Source: G965222335 sp965222335 (GTDB lineage Bacteria > Pseudomonadota > Gammaproteobacteria > Pseudomonadales > Halieaceae). Taken from it: a stretch of DNA of 64,000 bases. Under the pieces are notes generated by a model. It was given only the letters and a program-made list of their open reading frames with translations. It made no database searches and had not been told where the DNA came from. How positions within the stretch are numbered: position 1 is the first letter of the stretch; each line of letters begins with the position of its first letter. The stretch lies in the NCBI GenBank assembly GCA_965222335.1, contig OZ244944.1, positions 2,294,001 through 2,358,000 on the forward strand, written 5' to 3'. The position numbers were made by a program, and so were the translations under genes. Below are positions 18,294-25,243 of the stretch, one piece after another.

Positions 18294-19849
18294 GGGCCCA
18301 GGCAGTACATCCCCCCGGGCAGCCACTTGCCCGACTCCTTGCGCAGTTGGGTCTCCGCAAAGTGCAGCACCTTGAGCCCCGCCTGCTCGGCACAGGCAGC
18401 CACGTAGGCCTGGCTGTGGGCGTAGCGGGCGCTGGTCTGCAGTTTGTAGTCGCCGTCTTCCTCCAGGTGCTCGGTGGTACACAGGAAGCGTGAGCCCGGC
18501 GCCGCCCGCTTGGCAACGGCCTTGAACAGGGGAGCGAGGTCGCCGATGTAGACCAGGGTGTCGAAGCACAGGAAGAGATTGAAGCTTGCCGCCTGGGCGC
18601 CGAGGACCTTGATGATATCGCCCTCGATCAATTCGCTGTAAACCCCCTTTTTCTCGGCCTCCCGCAGCATGCGCGGGGACAGGTCCACGCCGATCAACTC
18701 CCCCGCGAGATCCTGGAACGCAAGGCCCCCGAGCCCGGTACCGCAGCCCAGGTCGATGCTGCGACCGCCGCTGGCGTCGCCCATGTCGAGGGTGGCCGCC
18801 AGCTCGCGCATGGTCGCCGGCGCCGAGTAGGCCAGGTCCCCGGTGAGGTGCTGCTCAAAGCCGGCGGCGTATTCGTCGAACACCTTGCGCACGTAGGCCT
18901 CCGGCGCCCGCGCGGTGCGCCGGCCCTGCAGGGAGTCCAGCTGGTGGCGGGCCTGCTGGTTGCCCGGGGCCAGCTCCAGGGCCCGGGCGTAGGTCTCCTT
19001 GGCCGAGAGGTGGCTGCCCAGGGTGAGCTGGGCATTGGCCAGGCCCAGCAGGGCCTCGACCTCGTCGGGGTGGGCCTGCAATACCTCGTGATAGCACTCG
19101 GCGGCGGGTACCGGCCGGCCCAGGCTGGCGAAAGCGTTGCCCAGGCGCATGTGCGCCTGCTTGAAGTCCTTGCGGATATTGATCGCGCGCTGGTAGCACT
19201 CGATGGCCTGCTCGGCCTCGCCAAGGTCAATAAAGGTGTTGCCCAGGTTGTAGTAGGGGTCGGCGGAGAAGGGCTTGAGCTGCAGCGACTGCTGGTAGGC
19301 CTTGACCGCATCCGCGAAGTTGCGCCGCGCCCGCAGCACGTTGCCCAGGTTAAACCAGGCATCGGGATCCTGGGGGGTGGCCGCAACCAGGTGACGGTAA
19401 CAGGCCTCGGCCTGCTCCATCTGCCCCAGCTGCTTGCAGGCGGCGCCGAGGTTGTTCAGGGCATCGGTGAAGTCCGGCTGGATCTCCAGGGCCTGGCGGA
19501 ACTGCACCACGGCTTTCTCATACTGCTCCTGCCGCTGGAGGATGACCCCCAGCAGGTTATGCAGGGCCGGCTGCCTTGGATAGGCCCGCAGCAGCTGGCT
19601 GGCGTCGGCGCGGGCCGCCTCCAGCTTGCCGCTGCCCGCCAGGCGCATCACCCGCTCGAAATCCTCCCGCGAGAGCTGGCTTTTACCCTTGTCCTGCAGC
19701 TCCTTCAGCGCCTTGCGCGCCTTCTTGTTCTGCGGGTAGCGGGCGATGATCTGGCCGTAGAGCTGCTTGGCCTGCTCGGTCTGGCCCTGTTTGACCATTT
19801 GCCGGGCCCGATCCAACTCGAGGTCGGCGCTGAGATTGCGTTGCGTCAT
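18287..19849 (-). CDS. TPR-repeat protein with C-terminal SAM methyltransferase
   Basis: A 520-residue two-part protein. Residues ~10-320 are eight or so tetratricopeptide repeats (for example ALNNLGAACKQLGQMEQAEACY and PYYNLGNTFIDLGEAEQAIECY), a protein-binding superhelix. Residues ~325-520 are a class I methyltransferase with GRSIDLGCGTGLGG (motif I near 363), LIGVDLSPRMLREA and an FLCFDTLVYIGDL segment. No signal peptide is seen, so it is probably cytosolic. The TPR part presumably picks the protein target; the substrate is not known. Divergently placed upstream of tRNA-Pro. Confidence 0.85.
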   Translation of the reverse strand: MTQRNLSADLELDRARQMVKQGQTEQAKQLYGQIIARYPQNKKARKALKELQDKGKSQLSREDFERVMRLAGSGKLEAARADASQLLRAYPRQPALHNLLGVILQRQEQYEKAVVQFRQALEIQPDFTDALNNLGAACKQLGQMEQAEACYRHLVAATPQDPDAWFNLGNVLRARRNFADAVKAYQQSLQLKPFSADPYYNLGNTFIDLGEAEQAIECYQRAINIRKDFKQAHMRLGNAFASLGRPVPAAECYHEVLQAHPDEVEALLGLANAQLTLGSHLSAKETYARALELAPGNQQARHQLDSLQGRRTARAPEAYVRKVFDEYAAGFEQHLTGDLAYSAPATMRELAATLDMGDASGGRSIDLGCGTGLGGLAFQDLAGELIGVDLSPRMLREAEKKGVYSELIEGDIIKVLGAQAASFNLFLCFDTLVYIGDLAPLFKAVAKRAAPGSRFLCTTEHLEEDGDYKLQTSARYAHSQAYVAACAEQAGLKVLHFAETQLRKESGKWLPGGMYCLGPQ

Positions 19850-19942
19850 GATGTTCTGGATGTGTTGCGGGAGAAGCCGCTACTTTAAGGCCGGCAGCGC
19901 CGGGAGTACAGGGGCCGGGACCCGGCGGGGAATATTTCCATA

Positions 19943-19971
19943 TTGGTAACTCTGGGGCTCTTTGGTATAGT
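19943..19971 (+). promoter_or_regulatory. Promoter of tRNA-Pro
   Basis: TTGGTA (19943-19948) and TATAGT (19966-19971) are 17 bp apart, followed by a GC-rich discriminator (AGCGCCCC). This is the pattern of growth-rate-controlled stable RNA promoters, and it ends about 20 nt before the mature tRNA. Confidence 0.75.
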
Positions 19972-19990
19972 AGCGCCCCCTCAAGATCCT

Positions 19991-20067
19991 CGGTGTGTAG
20001 CGCAGCCTGGTAGCGCACTTCCTTCGGGAGGAAGGGGTCGGAGGTTCGAATCCTCTCACACCGACCA
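19991..20067 (+). tRNA. tRNA-Pro (anticodon CGG)
   Basis: A 77-nt cloverleaf with acceptor stem CGGTGTG/CACACCG, D-arm with GCGCAGCCTGGTAGCGC, anticodon stem CTTCC/GGAAG enclosing loop TTCGGGA (anticodon CGG), T-arm GGAGGTTCGAATCCTC and encoded CCA. It is close to E. coli proK. Its T-arm/3' part is the attachment site of the island that follows. Confidence 0.97.
20045..20060 (+). other. attL core: T-arm segment of tRNA-Pro shared with attR
   Basis: TTCGAATCCTCTCACA within the tRNA is repeated exactly at 34892-34907. A 16-bp match by chance in 15 kb has a probability of only a few in a million, and an integrase gene lies between the two copies next to the tRNA, so these are read as the two attachment cores of the island. 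Confidence 0.85.
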
Positions 20068-20100
20068 TATGCCAATCCAATATCGTCCGATATTGTCCTT

Positions 20101-20126
20101 AAAGCCCTGTTTTTCAGGGCTTTTTT
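20101..20126 (+). terminator. Rho-independent terminator behind tRNA-Pro
   Basis: AAAGCCCTG (20101-20109), loop TTTTT, CAGGGCTTT (20115-20123) and further T residues make a strong intrinsic terminator. It lies on the island side of the attachment core, so the integrated element supplies the present 3' end of the tRNA transcript. Confidence 0.85.
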
Positions 20127-20165
20127 ATTTATACTGTGTCCGAGGGCGTCCAGTGCGTCCAGCCA

Positions 20166-20230
20166 AATACCGTCAAATATGGCGGTACAGGCAGCGGTAT
20201 ATTCGGTACCGACAATCTTAATACCGTCAT
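20166..20230. promoter_or_regulatory. Left-end repeat motifs, likely integrase arm sites
   Basis: Between the tRNA terminator and int the word (T/A)(G/C)CGGTA recurs: ATACCGTC at 20168 area, TGGCGGTA at 20180-20187, AGCGGTAT at 20193-20200, TTCGGTA near 20202 and ATACCGTCAT near 20221 (inverted). The TGGCGGTAT form also occurs twice at the other island end (34817-34837). Shared motifs near both cores are typical of integrase arm-binding sites, and they overlap the probable int promoter. Confidence 0.5.
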
Positions 20231-20257
20231 TTCATGTAGCCGGCGCAGGGAGGTGTC

Positions 20258-21478
20258 ATGGGCAATCTCACAGCAACTCAGGTCAAGCAGGCCAAGCCCG
20301 GAGAGAAGCCTCAAAAGCTTGCTGATGGAGGCGGTATGTACCTCCAGATGCTCCCCAACGGTGCCCGATACTGGCGGTATGACTACCGCTATGGCGGTAA
20401 GCGAAAAACCCTAGCCTTGGGGGTATACCCAGAGGTGTCACTGAAGGAGGCGAGGGAGCAGCACCAGGAAGCGCGAGCCAAGCTGAGGCAGGGTATCGAC
20501 CCCGGTGAAGTCAGGAAGGTAGAGAAGCTGACGCGCCACCTGGCCGCCGCTGAGAGCTTCGAGGCGGTGGGCAGGGAGTGGTTTAACCAGGTGATGCCCG
20601 ACAAGTCCAAAAGCTACCAGGAGCGGACAGGGCGCATTCTGGAGAAGGACCTCTACCCGGGCCTGGGCAATCGCCCCATTAAATCCGTCACCGCACCGGA
20701 GCTACTCGCTGTCCTGCGCAAGATCGAGAGCCGGGGAGCCAATGACATAGCACATCGAGCCAAGCAGACCGCAGGCCTGATCTTCCGCTATGCGGTCGCC
20801 ACAGGCCGGGCTGAGCGTGATCCAAGTGGAGACCTCAAAGGCGCCCTCAAGCCGAGAAGGAAGAAGCATCACGCCGCGATTACTGACCCCAAGGAAGTGG
20901 GGCACCTCATGTTGGCCATCGATAACTTCCAGGGCACCTTACCGGTAAAGACGGCTCTGCAGATATCTGCATTGCTCTTCCAGCGGCCTGGAGAGATTCG
21001 GGCTATGGAGTGGGCGGAAATCGATTGGGACAAGTGCTGTTGGGAGATTCCAGCAGAGAAGATGAAGATGAGGCAGCCTCACGTCGTCCCTCTCAGCCGT
21101 CAAGCCATAGGCCTCCTCCGTGAGCTACATCGCTATACGGGCCGCTGGCAGTTTGTTTTCCCCTCAGCGAGGGGTGCCAGCCGGTGCTTGTCCGATGGCG
21201 CTGTTCGCGTGGCGCTCAGGGATATTGGTTATGACAAGGAAACCATGACCCCCCATGGTTTCAGGGCAATGGCCAGAACCATCCTGGATGAGGTGCTCGA
21301 GTTCCGGGTCGACTGGATCGAGCACCAGCTGGCGCATGCTGTGCGGGATCCGAATGGCAGGGCCTACAATCGAACTGCACACCTCGAAGGCCGGGCGGAA
21401 ATGATGCAGGCATGGGCAGACTATCTGGATGGGCTCAAACTGGACGCTGCAGCCAAGCAATCTGATATTTCTATTTAG
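20258..21478 (+). CDS. int: P4-type tyrosine recombinase / integrase
   Basis: Site-specific recombinase of 406 residues. Residues 1-90 form the arm-DNA-binding domain (LTATQVKQAKPGEKPQKLADGG, YWRYDYRYGGKRKTLALG), 95-190 the core-binding domain, and the rest the catalytic domain with R243 (FQRPGEIR), H333-x-x-R336 (PHGFRAMAR), H360 (QLAH) and nucleophile Y370 (RAYNRTAHLEGR). Length and order match integrases that target tRNA 3' ends. It lies 190 nt behind tRNA-Pro, with the attachment core in the tRNA itself. Confidence 0.95.
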   Translation: MGNLTATQVKQAKPGEKPQKLADGGGMYLQMLPNGARYWRYDYRYGGKRKTLALGVYPEVSLKEAREQHQEARAKLRQGIDPGEVRKVEKLTRHLAAAESFEAVGREWFNQVMPDKSKSYQERTGRILEKDLYPGLGNRPIKSVTAPELLAVLRKIESRGANDIAHRAKQTAGLIFRYAVATGRAERDPSGDLKGALKPRRKKHHAAITDPKEVGHLMLAIDNFQGTLPVKTALQISALLFQRPGEIRAMEWAEIDWDKCCWEIPAEKMKMRQPHVVPLSRQAIGLLRELHRYTGRWQFVFPSARGASRCLSDGAVRVALRDIGYDKETMTPHGFRAMARTILDEVLEFRVDWIEHQLAHAVRDPNGRAYNRTAHLEGRAEMMQAWADYLDGLKLDAAAKQSDISI

Positions 21479-21569
21479 AATATAAAATACATTTATAAAT
21501 AACTAAAAGATCTCAATAGGGCACATTCTTCTCAGAAAACGTCTTTGGAAAGTTCGACCATGAGCCTCA

Positions 21570-21605
21570 CCCGATTAGAGCCAATGGCTCAATCGGGGGT
21601 TTGTT
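21570..21605 (+). promoter_or_regulatory. Attenuator-like hairpin in the alpA leader
   Basis: CCCGATTAGAGCC (21570-21582) pairs with GGCTCAATCGGG (21586-21597) around a 3-nt loop, with one bulged A, followed by GGTTTGTT. It sits in the 150-nt gap between int and the chosen alpA start. It may be an intrinsic terminator of the int transcript or an attenuator for alpA; the T-run is weak. Confidence 0.5.
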
Positions 21606-21628
21606 CAATTGTTACCGGAGCTTTCCCG

Positions 21629-21853
21629 ATGCAATATCAATCTCAACCTGATTGCTCACACCGCCTCATTCGCCTGCGTGAGGTCATGGACCTCACGGGC
21701 CTGAGCAAGTCTTACGTCTACGCCCTGGCCGCTCAAGGCCGCTTCCCCCGCAGTATTTCCTTGGTGCCAGGTGGCACTTCAAGAGCTTGGGTGGAAGCCG
21801 AGGTGCGCCAGTGGATCGAGCAGCGAATCGCTGTTCGGGAGGCCGCGGCATAA
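21629..21853 (+). CDS. AlpA-family DNA-binding regulator
   Basis: A 74-residue helix-turn-helix protein (HRLIRLREVMDLTGLSKSYVYALAAQGRFP, then RAWVEAEVRQWIEQRI), the AlpA/excisionase-like family that activates integrase or controls excision in P4-like elements. The ATG at 21629 has GGAG 8 nt upstream; the frame stays open to 21545, but the longer form would run through the hairpin at 21570-21597. Its position behind int and before the helicase is typical of such islands. Confidence 0.85.
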   Translation: MQYQSQPDCSHRLIRLREVMDLTGLSKSYVYALAAQGRFPRSISLVPGGTSRAWVEAEVRQWIEQRIAVREAAA

Positions 21854-21960
21854 CAGCTGTCTGAATCGCCCCGGTAATCCCGGAGACTCATTTGTTTTAG
21901 TCAGGCCGCAATGGCCAGACTCATGGGACCGAATCCAAAATGAAAGACACTGGAGAGACA

Positions 21961-23337
21961 ATGCTTAAGCAGGACGCCAACACACCGATGAAGGTGATTA
22001 AAACCCCGAACCAGCAGCATCCTGGTCAACTCGATGACCAGAAGCTGCTGGACGCTGTCACATGTATCGACGAACTCAACCGCCGCTATGCGGTTGTGAA
22101 GTTCGGCAGCAAAGTCCATGTCGTAGACGACTTTGCTGATGAGGTAAGTTTCATGACCTTCAGGGACTTCCAGAATCTGTATGGCAATAGACGTGTCCCC
22201 ATGGGTAAGTCCTCTGTTTCCGTGGGCTCGTACTGGTTGGAGCATCCTGATAGGCGCCAGTACCCAGATGGAGTGGTGTTTGATCCATCGAAGAGTTGTG
22301 GCACTGGCCACTACAACCTGTGGAGGGGGTTCGCTGTAGAGCCTGATCCAACAAAAAAATATGACCGATTCCTTGAGCACCTACACGACGTTATCTGTGG
22401 TCAAGATCAAGGCCGGTACGACTACTTCCTTTCATGGCTCGCCCTAATGGTCCAGAAGCCGTGGCAATTGCCCGGAGTGGCCATTGTGCTTTTGTCCTCT
22501 CAGGGGACAGGTAAGGGGTTGCTGATGCAGTACCTGGGCGCAATGCTGGGTGTCCACTACAAGCACCTCACAGGCCGCGCCCACCTTGTCGGTCAGTTTT
22601 CAGGGCACTTGCATGACGCCGTTCTGGTATTTGCCGATGAACTGAGCTGGGGGTCCAGCAAGGAAGAGGCTGGAATCCTGAAGGGTATGGTGACGGAGAG
22701 AACCAGAATGATGGAGCGAAAATACGCAGATGCCATTCCCGTGAACAACTGTACCCACCTCATTGTGGCCTCGAATGAGGAGCATGTGGTTCCGGCAGAG
22801 TTGTCTGACCGGCGGTACTGTATCCTGGATGTGGCTGAAACTAAGACGGGTGACGCAGCATACTTTTCGAGGCTGGCTGGCGAGATGGCTGAGGGAGGCC
22901 CCAGTGGATTATTGGCGTTTCTGATGAGCCGAGACATCACTGGCTTTGATCCAGCAAAATTCCCGAAGACCGAAGCCCGCATAAAGCAACAGATCATGTC
23001 GCTGGGGCCTGTTGAGGCATGGCTGGAAGAGCAGCTCCAAAACGGCGGTTTCACTGGACACGAGGATCCAGAAAGGAGATGGCCGGATCGAATCGAGAAA
23101 TATGATGTTTATGGTCTGTATCGGGAGTGGCATGTTCGTGGCCAGATAAGTGCACCTGTCGCCTCGGTCAAGCGCTTCACCTCTACCTTGAAAAAGTACG
23201 GCATCATTACCTGTCGGATGCAAGAAGATGAGGCCGGTCGCCGGGGCCGCGGGTATCGGCTACCCAGTATCGATGCTGTGCGGGCATCTTTCGAGAGTTT
23301 GATTGAAGGGCAAGTGGACTGGGAGGACGCTGCATGA
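21961..23337 (+). CDS. SF3-like replication helicase / DUF5906-type protein
   Basis: A 458-residue protein with an AAA+/superfamily-3 helicase core as found in phage and satellite primase-helicases. Walker A is SSQGTGKGLL (179-188), Walker B AVLVFADELSW (220-230), a sensor ASNEEH (270-275) and a likely arginine finger in LSDRRYC (281-287); the last ~90 residues look like a winged-helix DNA-binding part. No primase or polymerase active site is obvious in the N-terminal 130 residues. GGAG lies 5 nt before ATG 21961; an ATG at 21940 is an alternative start. Probably initiates replication of the excised island. Confidence 0.75.
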   Translation: MLKQDANTPMKVIKTPNQQHPGQLDDQKLLDAVTCIDELNRRYAVVKFGSKVHVVDDFADEVSFMTFRDFQNLYGNRRVPMGKSSVSVGSYWLEHPDRRQYPDGVVFDPSKSCGTGHYNLWRGFAVEPDPTKKYDRFLEHLHDVICGQDQGRYDYFLSWLALMVQKPWQLPGVAIVLLSSQGTGKGLLMQYLGAMLGVHYKHLTGRAHLVGQFSGHLHDAVLVFADELSWGSSKEEAGILKGMVTERTRMMERKYADAIPVNNCTHLIVASNEEHVVPAELSDRRYCILDVAETKTGDAAYFSRLAGEMAEGGPSGLLAFLMSRDITGFDPAKFPKTEARIKQQIMSLGPVEAWLEEQLQNGGFTGHEDPERRWPDRIEKYDVYGLYREWHVRGQISAPVASVKRFTSTLKKYGIITCRMQEDEAGRRGRGYRLPSIDAVRASFESLIEGQVDWEDAA

Positions 23338-23438
23338 TGAGGTCCGAGTCCAGATGGCGCACTTGGCCGGGTTTTTTCTGTTTGTGCGTAGATATTGCTA
23401 CGTTTATTGTGTTCTTACTTATCTTTATCTAGTAGGAC

Positions 23439-23493
23439 AAGTTGGACACCTTGGTCAGGGCCAGTAATCAAGGGGTTCTCGGGTGTCCAACTT
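23439..23493. repeat. 12-bp inverted repeat
   Basis: AAGTTGGACACC at 23439-23450 is the exact reverse complement of GGTGTCCAACTT at 23482-23493, with 31 bp between them. It lies about 100 nt behind the helicase gene. Confidence 0.8.
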
Positions 23494-23526
23494 AATTCTT
23501 TAACCCGGACAAACCCGGATTAAGCG

Positions 23527-23595
23527 CCCGAACCAAGAGAGACATGGAGTGAGCGAGCGCAGCGGAGCTCACGACTGTGGCTCTCTTGGTTCGGG
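23527..23595. repeat. 15-bp inverted repeat with nested stem
   Basis: CCCGAACCAAGAGAG (23527-23541) is perfectly complementary to CTCTCTTGGTTCGGG (23581-23595). Inside lies a second inverted pair, GTGAGC and GCTCAC, around GAGCGCAGCGGA. The whole can form a long cruciform or RNA hairpin. No T-run follows. Confidence 0.85.
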
Positions 23596-23830
23596 TGTGA
23601 GCCTTGCTTCACTATCAATATTAAAACCTGGATAAGATACGCCCGCCCGGTAAAACCTAAATCAACCCTAAATATTAAATGCCTAGAGTTTTTGGCTACC
23701 TAAATGCTAACGGGCTGAGTTCGCCGATTTTTACCTATACAGACCCTGAATACTAATCTCGGCCTGGTGAGAAATATCTCACAAAACTGCGCGGGCACTT
23801 CTTAATCTGGGTCCTTACACCTGAAAAAGT

Positions 23831-23845
23831 CCCCCCCCCCCCCCC
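23831..23845 (+). repeat. 15-C homopolymer tract
   Basis: An uninterrupted run of 15 C lies 168 bp upstream of the radC start. Such tracts slip easily in replication and can alter promoter spacing; they are also prone to sequencing error in length. Confidence 0.85.
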
Positions 23846-24013
23846 TACCTCTGCGTGACGGGCTTGCCTCTGGGGCGATTGGGTATCGCGTACACAGTCG
23901 CCTACGGCGTCGGCGTGGGGTTTGTCTGCTGGATCCCTCTGGCTACATACCCCACTCACTAATTCGGCGCGCCGTACTGCGTGTATCCGCTACCACCTGC
24001 CCAGGAGCTACCC

Positions 24014-24508
24014 ATGAAAGATCAAGTTCAATGCCTTGTACCTGCAGAACCTTCAACAGACGACTTACAGGACCATGAAACCAACGTGATTCGGGAGGCC
24101 ATCGACATTATTGAATCACGCATCAGGACCACTGATGCCTTCAGCACCGCCGAGCACGCTGTCCGGTTCTGTCAGTTTCATTTAGCTGAAGAGAAGGATG
24201 AGTGCTTTTGTGTGCTCTTTCTGGATACTCAACACCGACTAATTGCATTCGAGCACCTGTTTAGAGGCACAGTTGATCGGGCGTCTGTTTACCCCAGGGT
24301 GGTCGCCAGACGGGCCTTGGAGCTGAATGCTGGTGCGGTTATCTTGACCCATAATCACCCCTCTGGGGCTACCTCACCCAGCGCTGCCGACGAGGCTATC
24401 ACTCAACGAGTCCAAGACGCCCTGAATTTGATTGATGTTCGCGTGCTGGATCACATCATTGTCGGCCATGCCGGCACGACCTCGCTTTTGTCAGCTGGCA
24501 TGCTGTGA
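24014..24508 (+). CDS. RadC/JAB-domain protein of the island
   Basis: A 164-residue RadC-like protein consisting mainly of the JAB/MPN metal domain: E80 in FEHLFRGT, the H-x-H-P-S-G motif (H113, H115) and D126 (HNHPSGATSPSAADE). The N-terminal helix-hairpin-helix part of chromosomal RadC is missing, as is usual for mobile-element copies. AGGAGCT precedes the ATG at 24014. Function is unproven; such proteins are common in islands and may process DNA or proteins. A terminator follows directly. Confidence 0.88.
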   Translation: MKDQVQCLVPAEPSTDDLQDHETNVIREAIDIIESRIRTTDAFSTAEHAVRFCQFHLAEEKDECFCVLFLDTQHRLIAFEHLFRGTVDRASVYPRVVARRALELNAGAVILTHNHPSGATSPSAADEAITQRVQDALNLIDVRVLDHIIVGHAGTTSLLSAGML

Positions 24509-24517
24509 AGGATACGG

Positions 24518-24546
24518 CACCGCTCAGCGGTGTCGCTATTTTTTTC
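24518..24546 (+). terminator. Rho-independent terminator behind radC
   Basis: CACCGC-TCA-GCGGTG (24518-24532) followed by TCGCTATTTTTTT. The stem is short but GC-rich and the T-run is long. Confidence 0.75.
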
Positions 24547-24562
24547 CATGAAAGTGATGTCT

Positions 24563-24646
24563 CAGACTGAACATAAAATGGGATTATTCGCAGTGTCAGA
24601 GACACTGTCCGCTTGCGCCGCATAATCAATTTTATGTGTAAGTCTG
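24563..24646. repeat. 84-bp imperfect palindrome with nested hairpin
   Basis: The left arm starts CAGACTGAACATAAAAT and the right arm ends ATTTTATGTGTAAGTCTG; the arms pair over about 29 nt with a few mismatches. The centre contains a perfect hairpin, CAGTGTC-AGA-GACACTG (24591-24607). It lies between the convergent radC and the small secreted protein. It could be a MITE-like remnant or a structured RNA; no coding frame fits. The remaining DNA to 24841 shows only a 12-bp palindrome, GGCGGTACCGCC, at 24664-24675. Confidence 0.7.
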
Positions 24647-24841
24647 GTTCTGCTCTCCATGTCGGCGGTACCGCCTCCGTGCACCCGGCGCTGTGGGCCT
24701 CCTCGTCGGTCAGGCTCACACCTCGATACCCCTGGCTCCGGCCGAAGGCCTGCGCCAGTGGCAGTCTCGGTGACTCACCTTCCCTCCTCATCGGTCCTCG
24801 CTTGGGGCACTGCGGGGAGCCGCCGACTTAAAAAGCTGAGT

Positions 24842-25153
24842 TCAGTCGTAGATGCCGCCACCGTACTCACCAAGACCTCGGTCCAGCTCCCTGGTGGGGT
24901 TCACGCTGGTGCTGTCTCTCATTTGAGCGTCAAGATCAACACCGTACTCAAGCTGGTCACCTGGGTCAGAGAGATCATACTCATAACGATTGCCTGTTGA
25001 GCTCTCGTAGCCACGTGACTCCGATGTCCCATAACTTCCACTTGAAGAGCCACTGCCATAGATCTGGGTTGAGCTGTCATTGCCGTAGACGTCCGTGTCT
25101 TGAGCCAATGCGCCTGAAGCCACGAATAGCAGTGTGAGGGTAAGTTTCTTCAT
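24842..25153 (-). CDS. Small secreted Tyr/Ser/Gly-rich protein, unknown function
   Basis: A 103-residue protein with a clear signal peptide (MKKLTLTLLFVASGALA, cut before QDTDVYG). The mature part is low-complexity and acidic: SSTQIYGSGSSSGSYGTSES, then YEYDLSDPGDQLEYGVDLDAQ, ending GGGIYD. No cysteines, no lipobox. An AGAGAG ribosome site precedes the ATG. I do not recognise a family. It is the only exported protein of the island and lies between radC and hsdR. Confidence 0.65.
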   Translation of the reverse strand: MKKLTLTLLFVASGALAQDTDVYGNDSSTQIYGSGSSSGSYGTSESRGYESSTGNRYEYDLSDPGDQLEYGVDLDAQMRDSTSVNPTRELDRGLGEYGGGIYD

Positions 25154-25243
25154 TCTTAGTTCTCTCTAGGTGAATTTGATGTCGAGCGTACATGTTGGCC
25201 GGAGGGAATCGTAGGGCACAGGTTTATTTCTGCGACTTGGTTC

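Larger units (their letters stand above)
23338..24013. other. Structured 676-bp non-coding region, candidate island origin or cis-site
   Basis: No convincing gene is present. The stretch holds a 12-bp inverted repeat, a 15-bp inverted repeat with internal stem, several short A/T-rich words (CTAAAT, AATATTAAA) and a 15-C tract shortly before radC. Lying directly behind the replication helicase, it is a reasonable place for an origin of replication, a packaging or transfer site, or a non-coding RNA. This is inference from structure and position only. Confidence 0.5.
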
